A program made the translations under genes and the position numbers. A stretch of DNA of 64,000 bases from Erwinia mallotivora. Lineage in GTDB: Bacteria > Pseudomonadota > Gammaproteobacteria > Enterobacterales > Enterobacteriaceae. Each line of letters begins with the position of its first letter. Within the stretch, counting starts at the first letter, position 1. The stretch spans positions 248,001 through 312,000 of the forward strand of contig NZ_JFHN01000053.1 in assembly GCF_000590885.1 (NCBI RefSeq), written 5' to 3'. This document shows, one piece after another, positions 45,210 to 57,314 of the stretch. A model generated the notes under the pieces. It had not been told where the DNA came from. It worked only from the letters and a program-made list of their open reading frames with translations, and made no database searches.

Positions 45210-47438
45210 TCAATGCAACCTTTTGGCGTCGATAATATCCGGCACCTGATTGAGCCGTGCCAGTACCCGGCCCAGTACCTGCTGGTTATAAATTTCAATA
45301 TCCATATCAATGGTCGCCAGCTGTTTTTTGGTATCGCTTCTGCTGGAGACGCCCAGCACGTTGACCTTTTCATTAGCCAGAATCGTGGTGATATCACGCA
45401 GCAGGCCGCTGCGGTCGTTGGCAGTAACGCGCACCACCAGCGAATAGCCGCTGGAATAACTTTCTCCCCAGACCGCATCAACGATACGTTCGGGCGCATT
45501 GGTCATCAGCTCGCTCAGCTGGTCACAGTCAGCACGATGGATGGAAATACCACGGCCGTGGGTGATAAAACCAACAATTTCATCACCTGGAATAGGCAAA
45601 CAGCAACGGGCGATGTGGTGCATCAGGTTACCCACGCCTTCCACCACCACCCTGCCACTCTCTTTACTGCGCGGTGCTGCCGATTTCTGCGTCAGCTGAC
45701 GCAAGGCTTCACGATCTTCTTCTTCTGCGCTGGGCTTATTCAGTTTAGATTGCAGGAAGTTAGTCATCTGGTTCAGGCGAATATCGCCGCCACCAATTGC
45801 CGCCAGCAGCTCATCCAGCGAGTTAAAGTTATAACGCGGCAGCAGCAGTTTTTCGGCCTCTTTCAGGCTGATATCCAGGCTTGCCAGCTCGCTGTCGAGG
45901 ATCTGCCGCCCCGCGACAATATTTTTGTCGCGATCCTGCTTGCGGAACCAGGCATGAATTTTTGAGCGTCCACGGCTGTTAGTAATGTAGCCAAGATTGG
46001 GATTCAGCCAGTCGCGGCTTGGGTTGGGTTGTTTCTGGGTGATGATATCGATCTGATCGCCCATCTGTAACTGATAGGTAAAAGGCACAATGCGACCGCC
46101 AATTTTCGCACCGATGCAGCGGTGTCCAATGTCGCTGTGAATATGATAAGCAAAATCCAGCGGCGTGGATCCGGCAGGCAGATCAACCACGTCGCCTTTT
46201 GGCGTAAACACATAGACGCGATCATCAAAAACCTGACTGCGCACTTCATCCAGCATTTCGCCGGAATCAGACATCTCCTCCTGCCAGGCAATCAGCTTAC
46301 GTAGCCAGGCGATCCGCTCTTCATGACCTGATGCGCCACGGGCGCTACCGACGGAGCCGCCCTCTTTATACTTCTAGTGTGCGGCCACGCCCAGTTCGGC
46401 ATCTTCATGCATCTGTCGGGTACGGATCTGAATTTCCACCGTTTTACCCTTTGGCCCCAGCACAACGGTATGAATCGACTGATAGCCATTAGGTTTTGGA
46501 TTGGCGACATAGTCGTCGAATTCACTGGGCAGATGGCGATAGAGGGTGTGCACAATCCCCAGCGCTCCATAGCAATCCTGCAAGCGTTCCGCCACGATAC
46601 GCACTGCCCGCACGTCAAACAGCTCATCAAAAGTCAGCGACTTTTTCTGCATTTTGCGCCAGATGCTGTAGATGTGTTTGGGACGACCATATACCTCGGC
46701 CTTTACACCCTCTTTAACGATTTCGGTGCGCAACGACTGCACGAAAGTGTCGATGTACTGTTCACGATCGATTCTTCGCTCGTGCAACAGCCTGGCAATG
46801 CGCTTGTATTCATCCGGATGCAGATAACGGAAGCAGAAATCCTCCAGCTCCCATTTCAATTGCCCGATACCCAGGCGATTGGCCAGCGGCGCATAAATAT
46901 TGGTGCACTCTTTGGCTGCCAGCACCCGTTCATCTTCCGGGGCATCCTTTACTTCACGCAGGTGGGCGATACGTTCAGCGAGCTTGATGACCACACAGCG
47001 GAAATCTTCCACCATCGCCAGCAACATACGACGAACATTATCGACCTGTTCCGACGCCATCGAGTCGTTATGCGTGGCTTTAAGCTGGCGAATAGCATCC
47101 ATATCACGCACGCCATGAACCAGCGAGACGATAGCTTTACCAAATTTCTCTTCCAGCACCGCTTCCGACACGACGTTGGCATCCGCCAACGGGAACAGCA
47201 GGGCTGCACGTAAACTTTCGCTGTCCATGCTCAGCATCGAGAGGATTTCCACCATCTCCACGCCGCGCCACAGCAGGAGCGCCGCATCCGCATGGTGCTG
47301 CGTCGCCTCCTGACAATAACGCCAGGTATCGGCCAGTCGTTCACATGACTGCTGGTTGGAGATCCCTAAACTGCTTATCCATTGATCGAGAGCAAACTCG
47401 CCAGCCGTGTTCAGATGTGCACTTCTTACCGCAACCAT
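45210..47438 (-). pseudogene. relA: relA, GTP pyrophosphokinase gene interrupted by TAG at codon 355
   Basis: The frame starting MVAVRSAHLNTAGEF (ATG at 47438) would encode 742 residues, matching RelA throughout, but codon 355 is TAG (CTA on plus at 46374-46376). Relatives have Trp there in GVAAHWKYKEG. The same frame resumes directly (KYKEGGSVGSARGASGHEE) to the natural stop at 45210. Before the stop are the inactive HD region and the (p)ppGpp synthetase domain (YGRPKHIYSIWRKMQKK, FDELFDVRAVRIV, KPNGYQSIHTVV). After it are TGS, helical, zinc-finger-like and ACT/RRM domains that sense stalled ribosomes. A TGG-to-TAG transition is the simplest explanation. The product may be inactive or an unregulated synthetase fragment. 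Confidence 0.9.
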
Positions 47439-47451
47439 AACCTCTCCTGGC

Positions 47452-48786
47452 TTACTCCCGCTCGGGAGCCTGTTTTCGGCTAAATAACACCATGGACTCC
47501 ACGTGCCCGGTATGCGGAAACATATCAAGCAGCGAAACCCTTTCCAATTGATAACCGGATGCCAGAAGTTTCTGGCTATCCTGGGCAAGTGTAGTCGGAT
47601 TACAGGAAACATAGACCACGTTTTGCGGGGCAAGTTTAACGATGTGAGACATCACTGCCGCCGCTCCCGCACGGGCTGGATCCAGTAAAACTTTATTAAA
47701 TCCTCTGGCAGCCCAGGGCTGCTTAACTACGTCTTCTTCCAGATTGTGCTGAAAGAAATCAATATTATTCAGATTATTTCTGTCGGCATTACGGGCCGCC
47801 TGGCTGACTAATGCCGCTATCCCTTCCACACCGGTGACATTTTCAACCCGCTTTCCTGCCGGAAGCGTGAAATTACCCATACCGCAAAACAGATCCAGTA
47901 ACCTGTCTTCCGGTTGGAGGTCCAGCCATTCCAGAGCCTGAGCGACCATCTGTTGATTCAGTTCACCATTAATCTGGATGAAATCACGAGGGCTGAATGT
48001 CAGTGTAAGACCATCGATACGATAAAAGGGCATCTCGCCGTTAACCTGAATCAGTGTATCGCTGTCTGGCGCAAGAAACAGGGCGACCTGATGATTATGC
48101 GAAAAGCGTTCCAGTTTTTGCTGGTCCACATGGTCCAGCGTATCAAGATGGCGCAGAACCAGCAGCGGACCATTATCCGCCAGCACCAGTTCGACATGCC
48201 CCAGACGCCGGACAGCCTGCAAACTGTTCAGCAACTGATGCAATGGCAGGAGCAACGCATTAAGCTCGGGCTTCAAAACGGGGCATTGGGTCACCGGGAC
48301 CAGATCGCTGGAAGCAGCCTGACGAAATCCCATCTGCAACGTCTGACTGCGCTTATCATAATTCAGGCTTAGCCGCGCCCGCCGACGGTAACCATAAGCC
48401 GGGCCCGAAATAATGCTGTCGAGGGTAACATCATGGCCAGTTTGCTGACTGAGCAGGCGGACCAGTGCGCTGGCTTTACTTTGTTGTTGCAGCTCAGGTG
48501 CAGCATGTTGCAGCTGGCAACCGCCACAGCGCGAAAAATGTGGACAACGTGGCACCACACGCTGCGGGCTGGCAGAGAGAATTCGTGTTGCCTTACCGCG
48601 CGCCCAGGCACTCTTCTGCTGGGTAATTTCGACTTCTACCTGCTCACCGGGCAATGCACCACTGATAAACAGCGCTTTACCCTCTATCCGTCCGACACCC
48701 TGTCCCAAACCATCCAGCTCATTAACTGTCACAGTGATGATCTGGCGGGTCGTCACGCGCCGTTTTGCAGAGTAGAATTGCGCCAT
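47452..48786 (-). CDS. rlmD: 23S rRNA (uracil(1939)-C(5))-methyltransferase RlmD
   Basis: 444 residues (433 in E. coli; also called RumA). An N-terminal TRAM domain (residues about 15-70) is followed by the 4Fe-4S cysteines in [14 protein letters not shown], the SAM-binding [12 protein letters not shown] and the catalytic Cys in [13 protein letters not shown]. It lies 13 bp upstream of relA on the same strand and is divergent from barA, as in E. coli. Confidence 0.97.
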   Translation of the reverse strand: MAQFYSAKRRVTTRQIITVTVNELDGLGQGVGRIEGKALFISGALPGEQVEVEITQQKSAWARGKATRILSASPQRVVPRCPHFSRCGGCQLQHAAPELQQQSKASALVRLLSQQTGHDVTLDSIISGPAYGYRRRARLSLNYDKRSQTLQMGFRQAASSDLVPVTQCPVLKPELNALLLPLHQLLNSLQAVRRLGHVELVLADNGPLLVLRHLDTLDHVDQQKLERFSHNHQVALFLAPDSDTLIQVNGEMPFYRIDGLTLTFSPRDFIQINGELNQQMVAQALEWLDLQPEDRLLDLFCGMGNFTLPAGKRVENVTGVEGIAALVSQAARNADRNNLNNIDFFQHNLEEDVVKQPWAARGFNKVLLDPARAGAAAVMSHIVKLAPQNVVYVSCNPTTLAQDSQKLLASGYQLERVSLLDMFPHTGHVESMVLFSRKQAPERE

Positions 48787-48897
48787 TATTCAGTTTCATC
48801 CGGAAAAGAGTTAGCAGGAAAGCGTGCGTAGCCTACACCAGCGATCAAAAAAATTCGACCTGTGTAGCCCGGACGGGCAGCGCACTACAGGACCATT

Positions 48898-51621
48898 ATG
48901 ACCAAATACAGCCTGCGGGCGCGCATGATAATTTTGATTCTGGCTCCCACGCTAATGATTGGGCTTCTGCTCAGTACCTTCTTTATCGTGCATCGCTACA
49001 ACGAATTGCAGCATCAGCTGGTCGATGCCGGGGCGAATATTATTGAGCCGCTGGCCACCGCCAGCGAATATGGCATGACCTTTCACAGCAAAACATCTGT
49101 TTATCAGCTCATCAGCCTGTTACACCGCCGCCATTCCGGTATTGTTCGGGTGATTGCTGTATTTGACGCGCAGAATCAGCTGTTTGTCACCTCTAATTAT
49201 CATCTGAACGTTGAAAAACTGCGCATGCCGGAAGGCACCCGGTTTGTTTCCGCCTACACCAAAGAGCGCCAGGGAAATTCGGTTATTTTACGCACCCCAA
49301 TTCTTGCTGAAAGTTATTATCCTGATGAGTCGCCGGATGAAAATGCCAAACCAGACCATAATCCGCTGGGCTATGTAGCCATTGAACTGGACCTACAGTC
49401 AGTCAGATTACAGCAGTATAAAGAAGTGTTTGTCTCCACCCTGTTACTGCTGTTCTGTTTGTGTCTGGCTATGCTGTTTGCCTACCGGCTGATGCGCGAT
49501 GTCACCGGACCAATACGTAATATGGTCAACACCGTTGATCGCATCCGCCGTGGGCAGCTCGACAGCCGGGTCACGGGACATATGCTTGGCGAGCTGGATA
49601 TGCTGAAAAACGGCATCAATTCTATGGCCATGTCGTTAACGGCTTATCACGAAGAGATGCTGCAAAATATCGACCAGGCGACCTCCGATCTGCGGGAAAC
49701 CCTGGAGCAGATGGAGATTCAGAATGTGGAGCTGGATCTCGCCAAGAAGCGAGCACAGGAAGCCGCCCGCATTAAATCTGAATTTCTTGCCAATATGTCT
49801 CATGAACTGCGCACGCCCCTTAATGGCGTGATTGGTTTTACCCGACAGACGTTAAAAACCACGCTGAACGCCACCCAACGCGACTATCTGCACACGATTG
49901 AACGTTCTGCTAATAATCTGTTGAGCATCATCAATGACGTGCTTGATTTCTCCAAACTGGAGGTGGGAAAACTGGTGCTGGAAACCATTCCTTTCCCCTT
50001 ACGCGCGACGCTGGATGAGGTCGTGGTGCTGCTGGCGCAGTCTGCCCACGAAAAAGGTCTGGAATTAACGCTGAATATTCAGCATGACGTGCCGGATAAT
50101 GCCATTGGCGATCCGCTACGTCTGCAACAAATCATCGTTAATCTGCTGGGGAATGCCATCAAGTTCACCGAGCACGGCAATATCGACATCCGCGTGGAAA
50201 AACGCTCGATGAGTAATAACCGGGTCGATCTGGAGGTACAGATCCACGATACCGGGATAGGTATTGCCGAGAAGCAGCAGTCGCAACTTTTCCAGGCCTT
50301 CCGCCAGGCTGACGCCAGCATATCCAGACGGCACGGTGGAACCGGGCTGGGCCTGGTGATCACCCAGAAGCTGGTTAACGAAATGGGCGGTGAGAGCTCG
50401 TTCCACAGCCGACTCAACCAGGGGTCAACATTCTGGTTTCATATTAATCTGGCGCTCAATCCGAATGCCGCAAGCGATCCCCGCGCCGTCGACTGTTTGC
50501 AGGGTAAAAGCCTGGCTTACGTCGAGGCCAATCCGGCAGCCGCGCAAGCCACCCAGGATCTGCTGGCTGCCACCCGCATGAATGTCAGCCACAACGCCAC
50601 ACTGGAGGGTCTGCCCGGCGAGCATTATGACGTCCTGTTGATGGGTTTGCCGGTAAGCAGACAGCCGGAGCATGAAATCGCCAGTCATGAACTGCTACCG
50701 GCGCTGAAACGTGCTGATAGTGTGATTATGGCTCTGCCCTGTCAGATGCAGGTTTACGCCGAAGACCTGAAAGCACGCGGCGTGAGCGCCTGCCTGATAA
50801 AACCCGTATCCCTGTCGCGTTTGCTGCCGGTACTGCTGGAAAATCACCTGCGCGATGCAGAATACCGACCAGAGAAGCAGCGTCTGCCTCTGACCGTGAT
50901 GGCAGTGGATGATAATCCCGCCAATCTCAAACTCATCGGCGCATTGCTGGAAGAACAGGTTGAGCATATCGTTCTTTGCGACAACGGAATTACCGCTATT
51001 CAGGAGGCACAAAAGCAGGCGCTGGATATTATTCTGATGGATATTCAGATGCCGGAAATTGATGGCATCCGCACCAGTGAGCTGATCCGTGAACTGCCGC
51101 AACATCATTCCACCCCGATTGTCGCCGTCACCGCCCATGCACTGGATGGTGAACAGGAGCACCTGTTTAACGTTGGCATGATCGATTATCTCGCCAAACC
51201 TATAGATGAAATTAAGCTGCGCCATTTGCTGTCGCGTTACTCACCGGCTCCGGTCAGCAAAGTACCGACGGTTTCCGCTTCTCTGGACTGGAATCTGGCA
51301 CTGCGTCAGGCAGCCAACAAAGAAGTTCTGGCGCTTGATCTGCTGCAAATGCTGGTCGATTTCCTGCCCGATGTGCAGATGCTGGTTGAACGCCATATGC
51401 GAGAAAATAATACGGAAGGCTTGCTCGATATCATTCATAAACTTCACGGCAGTGCCAGCTACAGCGGCGTTCCCAGACTCAAGAAGCTTTGCCAGCAACT
51501 GGAGCAGAACCTGCGGGCAAATAACAGTATTGAAGCGGTGGAGCCTGAGCTGCTGGAGCTGCTGGATGAAACAGAGAATGTGGGCAGGCTGGCAAAAGAG
51601 AGGTTGGGATTAGCACAATGA
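48898..51621 (+). CDS. barA: hybrid two-component sensor kinase BarA
   Basis: 907 residues (918 in E. coli). Two transmembrane helices (about 10-30 and 178-197) flank a periplasmic sensor. Then HAMP (residues about 200-250), the histidine kinase core with H302 in [12 protein letters not shown], ATPase boxes ([16 protein letters not shown]), a receiver with D715 in ILMDIQMPE, and a C-terminal Hpt domain with H850 in [12 protein letters not shown]. It phosphorylates UvrY, which activates csrB and csrC; csrB is in this window. All phosphorelay residues are intact. Confidence 0.98.
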   Translation: MTKYSLRARMIILILAPTLMIGLLLSTFFIVHRYNELQHQLVDAGANIIEPLATASEYGMTFHSKTSVYQLISLLHRRHSGIVRVIAVFDAQNQLFVTSNYHLNVEKLRMPEGTRFVSAYTKERQGNSVILRTPILAESYYPDESPDENAKPDHNPLGYVAIELDLQSVRLQQYKEVFVSTLLLLFCLCLAMLFAYRLMRDVTGPIRNMVNTVDRIRRGQLDSRVTGHMLGELDMLKNGINSMAMSLTAYHEEMLQNIDQATSDLRETLEQMEIQNVELDLAKKRAQEAARIKSEFLANMSHELRTPLNGVIGFTRQTLKTTLNATQRDYLHTIERSANNLLSIINDVLDFSKLEVGKLVLETIPFPLRATLDEVVVLLAQSAHEKGLELTLNIQHDVPDNAIGDPLRLQQIIVNLLGNAIKFTEHGNIDIRVEKRSMSNNRVDLEVQIHDTGIGIAEKQQSQLFQAFRQADASISRRHGGTGLGLVITQKLVNEMGGESSFHSRLNQGSTFWFHINLALNPNAASDPRAVDCLQGKSLAYVEANPAAAQATQDLLAATRMNVSHNATLEGLPGEHYDVLLMGLPVSRQPEHEIASHELLPALKRADSVIMALPCQMQVYAEDLKARGVSACLIKPVSLSRLLPVLLENHLRDAEYRPEKQRLPLTVMAVDDNPANLKLIGALLEEQVEHIVLCDNGITAIQEAQKQALDIILMDIQMPEIDGIRTSELIRELPQHHSTPIVAVTAHALDGEQEHLFNVGMIDYLAKPIDEIKLRHLLSRYSPAPVSKVPTVSASLDWNLALRQAANKEVLALDLLQMLVDFLPDVQMLVERHMRENNTEGLLDIIHKLHGSASYSGVPRLKKLCQQLEQNLRANNSIEAVEPELLELLDETENVGRLAKERLGLAQ

Positions 51622-51636
51622 AGAACCGGTACTCCG

Positions 51637-51669
51637 GGGCGGAACAGCCTCCGCCCTGCCGTGCTTTTT
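51637..51669 (+). terminator. possible barA terminator
   Basis: The stem GGGCGGA / TCCGCCC (51637-51643, 51650-51656) lies 15 bp after barA; a run of five T follows eight bases later, so the form is imperfect. It is in the 55-bp convergent gap with garK. Confidence 0.5.
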
Positions 51670-51676
51670 CGTCAGA

Positions 51677-52825
51677 TTACTCCATCCGGATGCTGTTACC
51701 GATGGCGATAGCCGCCGCAATATTACGCGCAGCCATCCTCACATTGGCAGCCGCATCTGACAGCGCATCTTCCAGCTTACAAATTCGGTAAATGACACTA
51801 AAAACGGCATCCAGACCATGCTGATGAACCACGGCCACATCCGCAGTCAGACTACCGGCAATGCCAATGACCGGCTTGTTATAACGCTTCGCCACCTTCG
51901 CCACGCCAATCGGCACTTTGCCATGAATGGTCTGACTGTCAATGCGTCCTTCTCCGGTGATCACCAGGCTGGCATCTTTCACCAGCCGATCCAGACCTAA
52001 TGCTTCGGTCACTATCTCCACTCCCCGGCGCAACTCTGCCTGACAGAAGGCATGTAACCCGGCCCCCATGCCACCGGCAGCCCCGCCCCCCGCAAGAGAC
52101 AATACGTCAATGTCCAGTTCGCGATGGATGACTTCAGCATAGTGGGCCAGGGCCCGATCCAACTGTTGCACACGCTCCGGCGTCGCGCCTTTTTGCGGGC
52201 CGAATACTGCCGATGCGCCCTCCTCTCCCAGCAACGGATTACTGACATCACAGGCAATCTCAAAGCGACAGTTTTTAATCCGCGGGTCAAAATCCTGCAT
52301 ATCGATAGCCGCCAGCTCTGGCAGCTGTCCACCGCCGTAACCAATCTGCCGTCCCTGCCTGTCCAGCAGCTTTGCCCCCAACGCCTGAACCATCCCTGCA
52401 CCACCATCGTTAGTGGCGCTGCCGCCAATACCAATAATGAAGTGTTCAACCCCTTTATCCAGTGCGCTTCGTATCAGCTCTCCGGTGCCATAAGACGTGG
52501 TTATCCAGGGATCGCGACGGGCTGCGGGAACCAGTTCCAGTCCACTGGCAGCCGCCATTTCAATAAAGGCGCAACTTTTATCCCCGGACAAGCCGTAAAA
52601 TGCCTCCACCGGCTCGCCCAACGGACCGGTGACCTGAAGGCAGATCACACTGCCGCTGGTCGCCGCGACCATCGCCTCAACCGTGCCTTCACCCCCATCG
52701 GCCACCGGCAATTTGACGTAGTCTGCATCAGGAAAAATTTCACGGAATCCCAACTCAATCTGCGTGGCAACCTGCTGGGCGGAAAGACTCTCTTTATATG
52801 AATCCGGTGCGATTACTATTTTCAT
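51677..52825 (-). CDS. garK: glycerate 2-kinase GarK
   Basis: 382 residues of the GarK/GlxK glycerate kinase family. It starts MKIVIAPDSYKESLSA and carries LPVADGGEGTVEA and IGIGGSATNDGGAGM loops. It phosphorylates D-glycerate to 2-phosphoglycerate, the last step of the glucarate/galactarate route and the entry to glycolysis. It is the last gene of the gud/gar operon, 77 bp after garR. In E. coli garK is with garPLR and away from gud, so here the pathway is merged. GlxK is the main alternative name. Confidence 0.93.
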   Translation of the reverse strand: MKIVIAPDSYKESLSAQQVATQIELGFREIFPDADYVKLPVADGGEGTVEAMVAATSGSVICLQVTGPLGEPVEAFYGLSGDKSCAFIEMAAASGLELVPAARRDPWITTSYGTGELIRSALDKGVEHFIIGIGGSATNDGGAGMVQALGAKLLDRQGRQIGYGGGQLPELAAIDMQDFDPRIKNCRFEIACDVSNPLLGEEGASAVFGPQKGATPERVQQLDRALAHYAEVIHRELDIDVLSLAGGGAAGGMGAGLHAFCQAELRRGVEIVTEALGLDRLVKDASLVITGEGRIDSQTIHGKVPIGVAKVAKRYNKPVIGIAGSLTADVAVVHQHGLDAVFSVIYRICKLEDALSDAAANVRMAARNIAAAIAIGNSIRME

Positions 52826-52902
52826 ACAGTATCCGTGCGCTGTTGAACTAACCCGAACAAAGCGGGCACAGGGTGCGGCCCGGTATCAGCCGGGCCACGC
52901 TG

Positions 52903-53787
52903 TTATTTACTGATTTCAACTTTGGCTAATTTCTCGTAGTAACAGGCCAGCGCGCTGTGATCGGCGGTGCCCAGCCCATCGGCGCGCAGTGCCTGCATCA
53001 TCTCCATCACTGCGGCGGTTAATGGCAACTGAGCGCCCACGCCATGTGAGGTATCCAGCGCGTTAGCCAGGTCTTTGATATGCAAATCGATGCGGAAACC
53101 CGGTTTGAAGTTGCGATCCATTACCATTGGCGCTTTCGCATCCAGTACGGTACTGCCTGCCAGTCCACCACGGATGGCCTGATAGACCAGGTCCGGATTA
53201 ACACCGGCTTTCGTCGCCAGCGTCAGGGCTTCAGACATCGCAGCGATGTTCAGCGCCACAATCACCTGATTCGCCAGCTTGGTGACGTTACCCGCACCGA
53301 TTTCACCAGTATGCACCACCGATCCGGCCATCGCTTTCATAATGTCGTAGCATTGATCGAACAGCGCCTTATCGCCGCCCACCATCACCGACAGCGTACC
53401 GTCGATGGCTTTTGGCTCACCGCCGCTAACGGGCGCGTCCAGTAAGGCAATGCCTTTTTTCGCCAGTTCAGCATGAATTTCACGGCTGGCCAGCGGCGCG
53501 ATTGAGCTCATATCGATAATCACCGTTCCCGATTTCGCCCCCTGAATCACGCTCTCTTCACCCAGCACCACCTCTTTCACCTGGGGTGAATTGGGCAGCA
53601 TGGTGATGATCACCTCACACTGTTCAGCGACGGCTTTTGCCGATCCGGCAACCGTGGCACCCAGCTGTTCCAACTCCGCTTCATTTTCCCGATTATTGTC
53701 GCGTACCACCAGACTGTATCCGGCTTTCAGCAGGTTTTTACTCATGGGTTTGCCCATGATGCCCAGTCCAATAAAACCAATTTTCAT
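52903..53787 (-). CDS. garR: 2-hydroxy-3-oxopropionate (tartronate semialdehyde) reductase
   Basis: 294 residues from MKIGFIGLGIMGKPMSKNLL (ATG at 53787 with AGGAG upstream), the beta-hydroxyacid dehydrogenase NAD(P)-binding start; DAPVSGGEPKAIDGTLSVM and GAGNVTKLANQ with the catalytic Lys follow. It reduces tartronate semialdehyde from the aldolase to D-glycerate for GarK. It sits 22 bp downstream of garL. Length equals E. coli GarR. Confidence 0.95.
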   Translation of the reverse strand: MKIGFIGLGIMGKPMSKNLLKAGYSLVVRDNNRENEAELEQLGATVAGSAKAVAEQCEVIITMLPNSPQVKEVVLGEESVIQGAKSGTVIIDMSSIAPLASREIHAELAKKGIALLDAPVSGGEPKAIDGTLSVMVGGDKALFDQCYDIMKAMAGSVVHTGEIGAGNVTKLANQVIVALNIAAMSEALTLATKAGVNPDLVYQAIRGGLAGSTVLDAKAPMVMDRNFKPGFRIDLHIKDLANALDTSHGVGAQLPLTAAVMEMMQALRADGLGTADHSALACYYEKLAKVEISK

Positions 53788-53809
53788 GATATTTCTCCTG
53801 AAGGGTGGA

Positions 53810-54580
53810 TTATTTTTTGAAGCGATCGCACAAAGCCTGGGTGGCTCCACGGAAGACACCCACATCGCTGCCTACCGCCACAAAGCCGGCCCCCCATTCC
53901 AGATAACGGCGGGCATCAGCCTCTACCGGTGCCAGAATGCCGCTGGGTTTCCCTGCCGCTTTCGCCCGTTCAAAAATATGTTTAATCACTTTCAGCACTT
54001 CCGGATGTGCCGGCTGGCCGAGATAGCCTAACGCCGCCGAAAGATCGCCCGGCCCGACAAAAATCCCGTCCACGCCGTCAATCGCGGCGATAGCGTCAAT
54101 GTTGTCCACCGCCTGTTGTGTTTCAATCTGCACCAGCACAGTGATGTTTTCATTGATGGTCAGGTTGTAATCCGGCACGGTGCCATACATGTTGCTGCGA
54201 TGAGAAACGGAGACGCCACGAATACCCAGTGGGGGATAACGGGTGGAGGCCACGGCCCGCGCCGCTTCCTCTGCGGTTTCCACAAAGGGGATAAGAAAGT
54301 TGGAAAAACCGATGTCCAACAATCGCTTGATAATCACCGGCTCGTTGCAGGGCGGCCGCACCACCGGCGCGCTGACGCTCCCCTTGAGCGCCATCAACTG
54401 CGGAACAAAGGTGGTAATATCGTTGGGCGCATGTTCCCCGTCCAGCACCAGCCAGTCAAAACCGGCCAGTCCCAGAATTTCAGTGGTAACCGGATTAGCC
54501 AGCGCACACCAGCTGCCGATTAAAGTCTCTCCGGCCAGCAGTCGCTGACGAAAACTGTTAGGGGTATTGACGTAGCTCAT
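53810..54580 (-). CDS. garL: 5-keto-4-deoxy-D-glucarate aldolase
   Basis: 256 residues from [18 protein letters not shown] (ATG at 54580), the same as E. coli GarL. It is a HpcH/HpaI-type class II aldolase: [20 protein letters not shown] and [13 protein letters not shown] are the conserved metal/substrate blocks. It cleaves 5-keto-4-deoxy-D-glucarate to pyruvate and tartronate semialdehyde. Placed between the dehydratases and the reductase, in pathway order. Confidence 0.96.
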   Translation of the reverse strand: MSYVNTPNSFRQRLLAGETLIGSWCALANPVTTEILGLAGFDWLVLDGEHAPNDITTFVPQLMALKGSVSAPVVRPPCNEPVIIKRLLDIGFSNFLIPFVETAEEAARAVASTRYPPLGIRGVSVSHRSNMYGTVPDYNLTINENITVLVQIETQQAVDNIDAIAAIDGVDGIFVGPGDLSAALGYLGQPAHPEVLKVIKHIFERAKAAGKPSGILAPVEADARRYLEWGAGFVAVGSDVGVFRGATQALCDRFKK

Positions 54581-54599
54581 CACACTCTCCTGAAAAAAG

Positions 54600-55940
54600 T
54601 TAGCGCACCAGACAAGGGCGTTTGTTGTCGAAGGTCCAGTCCGGCACCAGGAACTGCATCGCCTGTGCATCATCACGTGCGCCAAGCCCGTGCTGTTGAT
54701 ACAGCTGATGCGCCTTCATCACCTGGTCCATATCCAGTTCAACACCCAGTCCCGGTTTTTGCGGAACCTCAACCTGGCCGCCTTTGATTTGCAGCGGCTG
54801 GCGAGTCAGACGTTGATTGCCTTCCTGCCAGATCCAGTGGGTGTCAATAGCGGTGATTTTGCCGGGCGCAGCGGCAGCAACGTGAGTGAACATCGCCAGC
54901 GAGATATCAAAGTGGTTATTGGAGTGAGAACCCCAGGTCAGCCCGAAATCGTGGCACATCTGCGCCACGCGCACGGAGCCCTGCATGGTCCAGAAGTGAG
55001 GATCGGCCAGCGGGATATCGACGGATTGCAATGAAAGCGTGTGTCCCATCTGCCGCCAGTCAGTGGCAATCATATTGGTGGCCGTCGGCAGACCCGTAGC
55101 ACGGCGAAACTCTGCCATCACTTCCCGTCCGGAATAGCCCTGCTCAGCACCACAGGGATCTTCTGCATAAGCCAGCACGCCGCGCAGCGATTTGCCCAGT
55201 TCAATCGCCTCATTCAGTGACCAGGCACCATTGGGATCGAGGGTGATACGCGCCTCAGGAAAGCGTTTCGCCAGTGCGGTGACCGCCTCGGCTTCTTCAT
55301 TGCCTGCCAGTACGCCTCCCTTCAGTTTGAAATCATTAAAGCCGTATTTCTCATACGCCGCTTCGGCCAGCCGGACCACACGCTCCGGGCTGAGCGCTTC
55401 TTCATGCCGCAAACGATACCAGTCGCACTTTTCATCTGCCTGACTCTGGTAGGGCAACGAGGTTTTACGGCGGTCACCGAGATAAAACAGATAACCCAGC
55501 ATTTCAACCTGACGACGTTGCTGCCCGTCACCCAACAGAGAGGCAACATTGACTCCCAGATGCTGCCCCAGCAGATCGAGCAGCGCAGCCTCAATTCCCG
55601 TCACCACATGAATGGTGGTGCGCAGATCAAAAGTCTGATTACCGCGCCCGCCCGCATCTCGGTCGGCAAAGGTGTTGCGCACCAGGCTTAGCAGATTTTT
55701 ATATTCACCGATGGTATGGCCCGTCACCAGCGATGCCGCGTCTTCCAGGGTCTGACGGATTTTTTCACCGCCGGGAATTTCTCCCACGCCGGTATGGCCG
55801 GAGTTATCTTTAATAATGACAATGTTACGGGTGAAAAATGGCGCATGGGCACCGCTCAGGTTAAGCAACATACTGTCGTACCCGGCAACGGGGATCACCT
55901 GCATTTCGGTGATCTTCGGCGTACTTATAGCTTGATTCAT
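54600..55940 (-). CDS. gudD: D-glucarate dehydratase GudD
   Basis: 446 residues, equal to E. coli GudD and near-identical in the active site: [12 protein letters not shown] with the KxK pair, LDPNGAW and AEDPCGAEQ for metal binding, and the general-base His in [18 protein letters not shown] context. It dehydrates D-glucarate (and L-idarate) to 5-keto-4-deoxy-D-glucarate. It is an enolase-superfamily enzyme. The next gene upstream is a paralogue, GudX. Confidence 0.96.
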   Translation of the reverse strand: MNQAISTPKITEMQVIPVAGYDSMLLNLSGAHAPFFTRNIVIIKDNSGHTGVGEIPGGEKIRQTLEDAASLVTGHTIGEYKNLLSLVRNTFADRDAGGRGNQTFDLRTTIHVVTGIEAALLDLLGQHLGVNVASLLGDGQQRRQVEMLGYLFYLGDRRKTSLPYQSQADEKCDWYRLRHEEALSPERVVRLAEAAYEKYGFNDFKLKGGVLAGNEEAEAVTALAKRFPEARITLDPNGAWSLNEAIELGKSLRGVLAYAEDPCGAEQGYSGREVMAEFRRATGLPTATNMIATDWRQMGHTLSLQSVDIPLADPHFWTMQGSVRVAQMCHDFGLTWGSHSNNHFDISLAMFTHVAAAAPGKITAIDTHWIWQEGNQRLTRQPLQIKGGQVEVPQKPGLGVELDMDQVMKAHQLYQQHGLGARDDAQAMQFLVPDWTFDNKRPCLVR

Positions 55941-55967
55941 AAAGCGTTCCTTTTGAAGAATCGGGGG

Positions 55968-57305
55968 TTAACGCCCAAAAACCGGGCGCTTGCGATCGAA
56001 TGTCCAGCCAGGGATCAGGTATTGCATGGCGACGGCATCGTTACGCGAGCCGCCCGCCAGCGTCTTATACAGCGCATGTGCCTGCTCCAGCCTTGCCCAG
56101 TCCAGCTCCACACCCAGACCAGGGGCATCCGGGACGGCAATTCTGCCGTTTACTATCTTCAGCGGTTCTCTGGTCAGACGTTGATTGCCCTCCTGCCAGA
56201 CCCAGTGCGTATCGATTGCCGTAGGTTTGCCCGGCGCGGCAGCGCCTACATGGGTGAACATCGCCAGTGATATATCGAAGTGGTTATTAGAGTGACATCC
56301 CCAGGTCAGGCCCCATTCATCACAGAGCTGAGCGACTCGCACCGCACCGCTCAGCGTCCAGAAATGTGGGTCGGCCAGCGGAATATCGACCGCATTCAGC
56401 TGCACCGCATGGTTCATCTCACGCCAGTTAGTGGCAATCATATTGGTGGCGACCGGCAGCCCGGTGGCCCGCCGGAATTCGGCCATCACTTCCCGCCCTG
56501 AATAGCCCTGCTCCGCACCACAGGGATCTTCGGCGTAGCTGAGCACCCCCTGTAAGTCTTTGCACAGCGCAATCGCTTCATCCAGCAGCCAGGCGCCGTT
56601 GGGATCAACGGTAATACGGGCGTCAGGGAAGCGTTTTTTTAATGCCTTGGCGGTTTCAATTTCCTGTTCACCCGGTAAAACGCCACCTTTGAGTTTGAAG
56701 TCTTTGAAGCCGTATTTGTCCTGCGCAGCTTCCGCCAGCCGCACCACAGCAGCACTGTCCAGCGCCTGCTGATGCCGCAGGTGATACCACGCATGACCGC
56801 TCTGTTCGCCTGCCAGATAAGGCAGATCGGTTTTCTCGCGATCGCCGATATAGAACAGATAACCCAACACCGTCACTTCATCACGCTGTTTACCTGGCCC
56901 CAGCAGTTCTGCCACCGGTACATTCAGGCACTGTCCGAGCAGATCCAACAGCGCGGCCTCCAGCGCGGCCACCGCATTAACCCGCAGTTCGAAAGTCCAG
57001 GCTCCCTTACCAAAGGTATCGAAATCCGCCGTCTGATTGCCGCGGTGAACCCGTTGCACCAGGCTGTTCATCCGCGCCACCTCACTCCCCTGCACCAGGG
57101 GAACGGCGGCCAGCAACGTCTGATAAATGGTTTCTCCCCCCGGCGCTTCGCCCACGCCGGTATGTCCCGCACTGTCGGTCAGCACCACGATATTGCGGGT
57201 AAAATAAGCACCATGTGCGCCGCCGATATTCAGCAGCATACTGTCATGACCCGCCACCGGAATAACTTTCATATCAGTGATAACCGGGCTGCTTTGCGTG
57301 TTCAT
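55968..57305 (-). CDS. gudX: glucarate dehydratase-related protein GudX
   Basis: 445 residues. It begins [20 protein letters not shown] and carries [20 protein letters not shown], which identify the GudX rather than the GudD branch. The KDFKLKGG lysine pair and EDPCGAEQG metal motif are kept, so some dehydratase activity is possible; in E. coli GudX is described as a weak or accessory partner of GudD. It lies 9 bp after gudP and 27 bp before gudD. The two paralogues have diverged well over their length. Confidence 0.94.
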   Translation of the reverse strand: MNTQSSPVITDMKVIPVAGHDSMLLNIGGAHGAYFTRNIVVLTDSAGHTGVGEAPGGETIYQTLLAAVPLVQGSEVARMNSLVQRVHRGNQTADFDTFGKGAWTFELRVNAVAALEAALLDLLGQCLNVPVAELLGPGKQRDEVTVLGYLFYIGDREKTDLPYLAGEQSGHAWYHLRHQQALDSAAVVRLAEAAQDKYGFKDFKLKGGVLPGEQEIETAKALKKRFPDARITVDPNGAWLLDEAIALCKDLQGVLSYAEDPCGAEQGYSGREVMAEFRRATGLPVATNMIATNWREMNHAVQLNAVDIPLADPHFWTLSGAVRVAQLCDEWGLTWGCHSNNHFDISLAMFTHVGAAAPGKPTAIDTHWVWQEGNQRLTREPLKIVNGRIAVPDAPGLGVELDWARLEQAHALYKTLAGGSRNDAVAMQYLIPGWTFDRKRPVFGR

Positions 57306-57314
57306 ATCGCGTCC

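Noticed and set aside
54600-57305. gudD and gudX as an assembly duplication
   Set aside because: The two proteins match different E. coli paralogues (GudD and GudX) and differ along their whole length.
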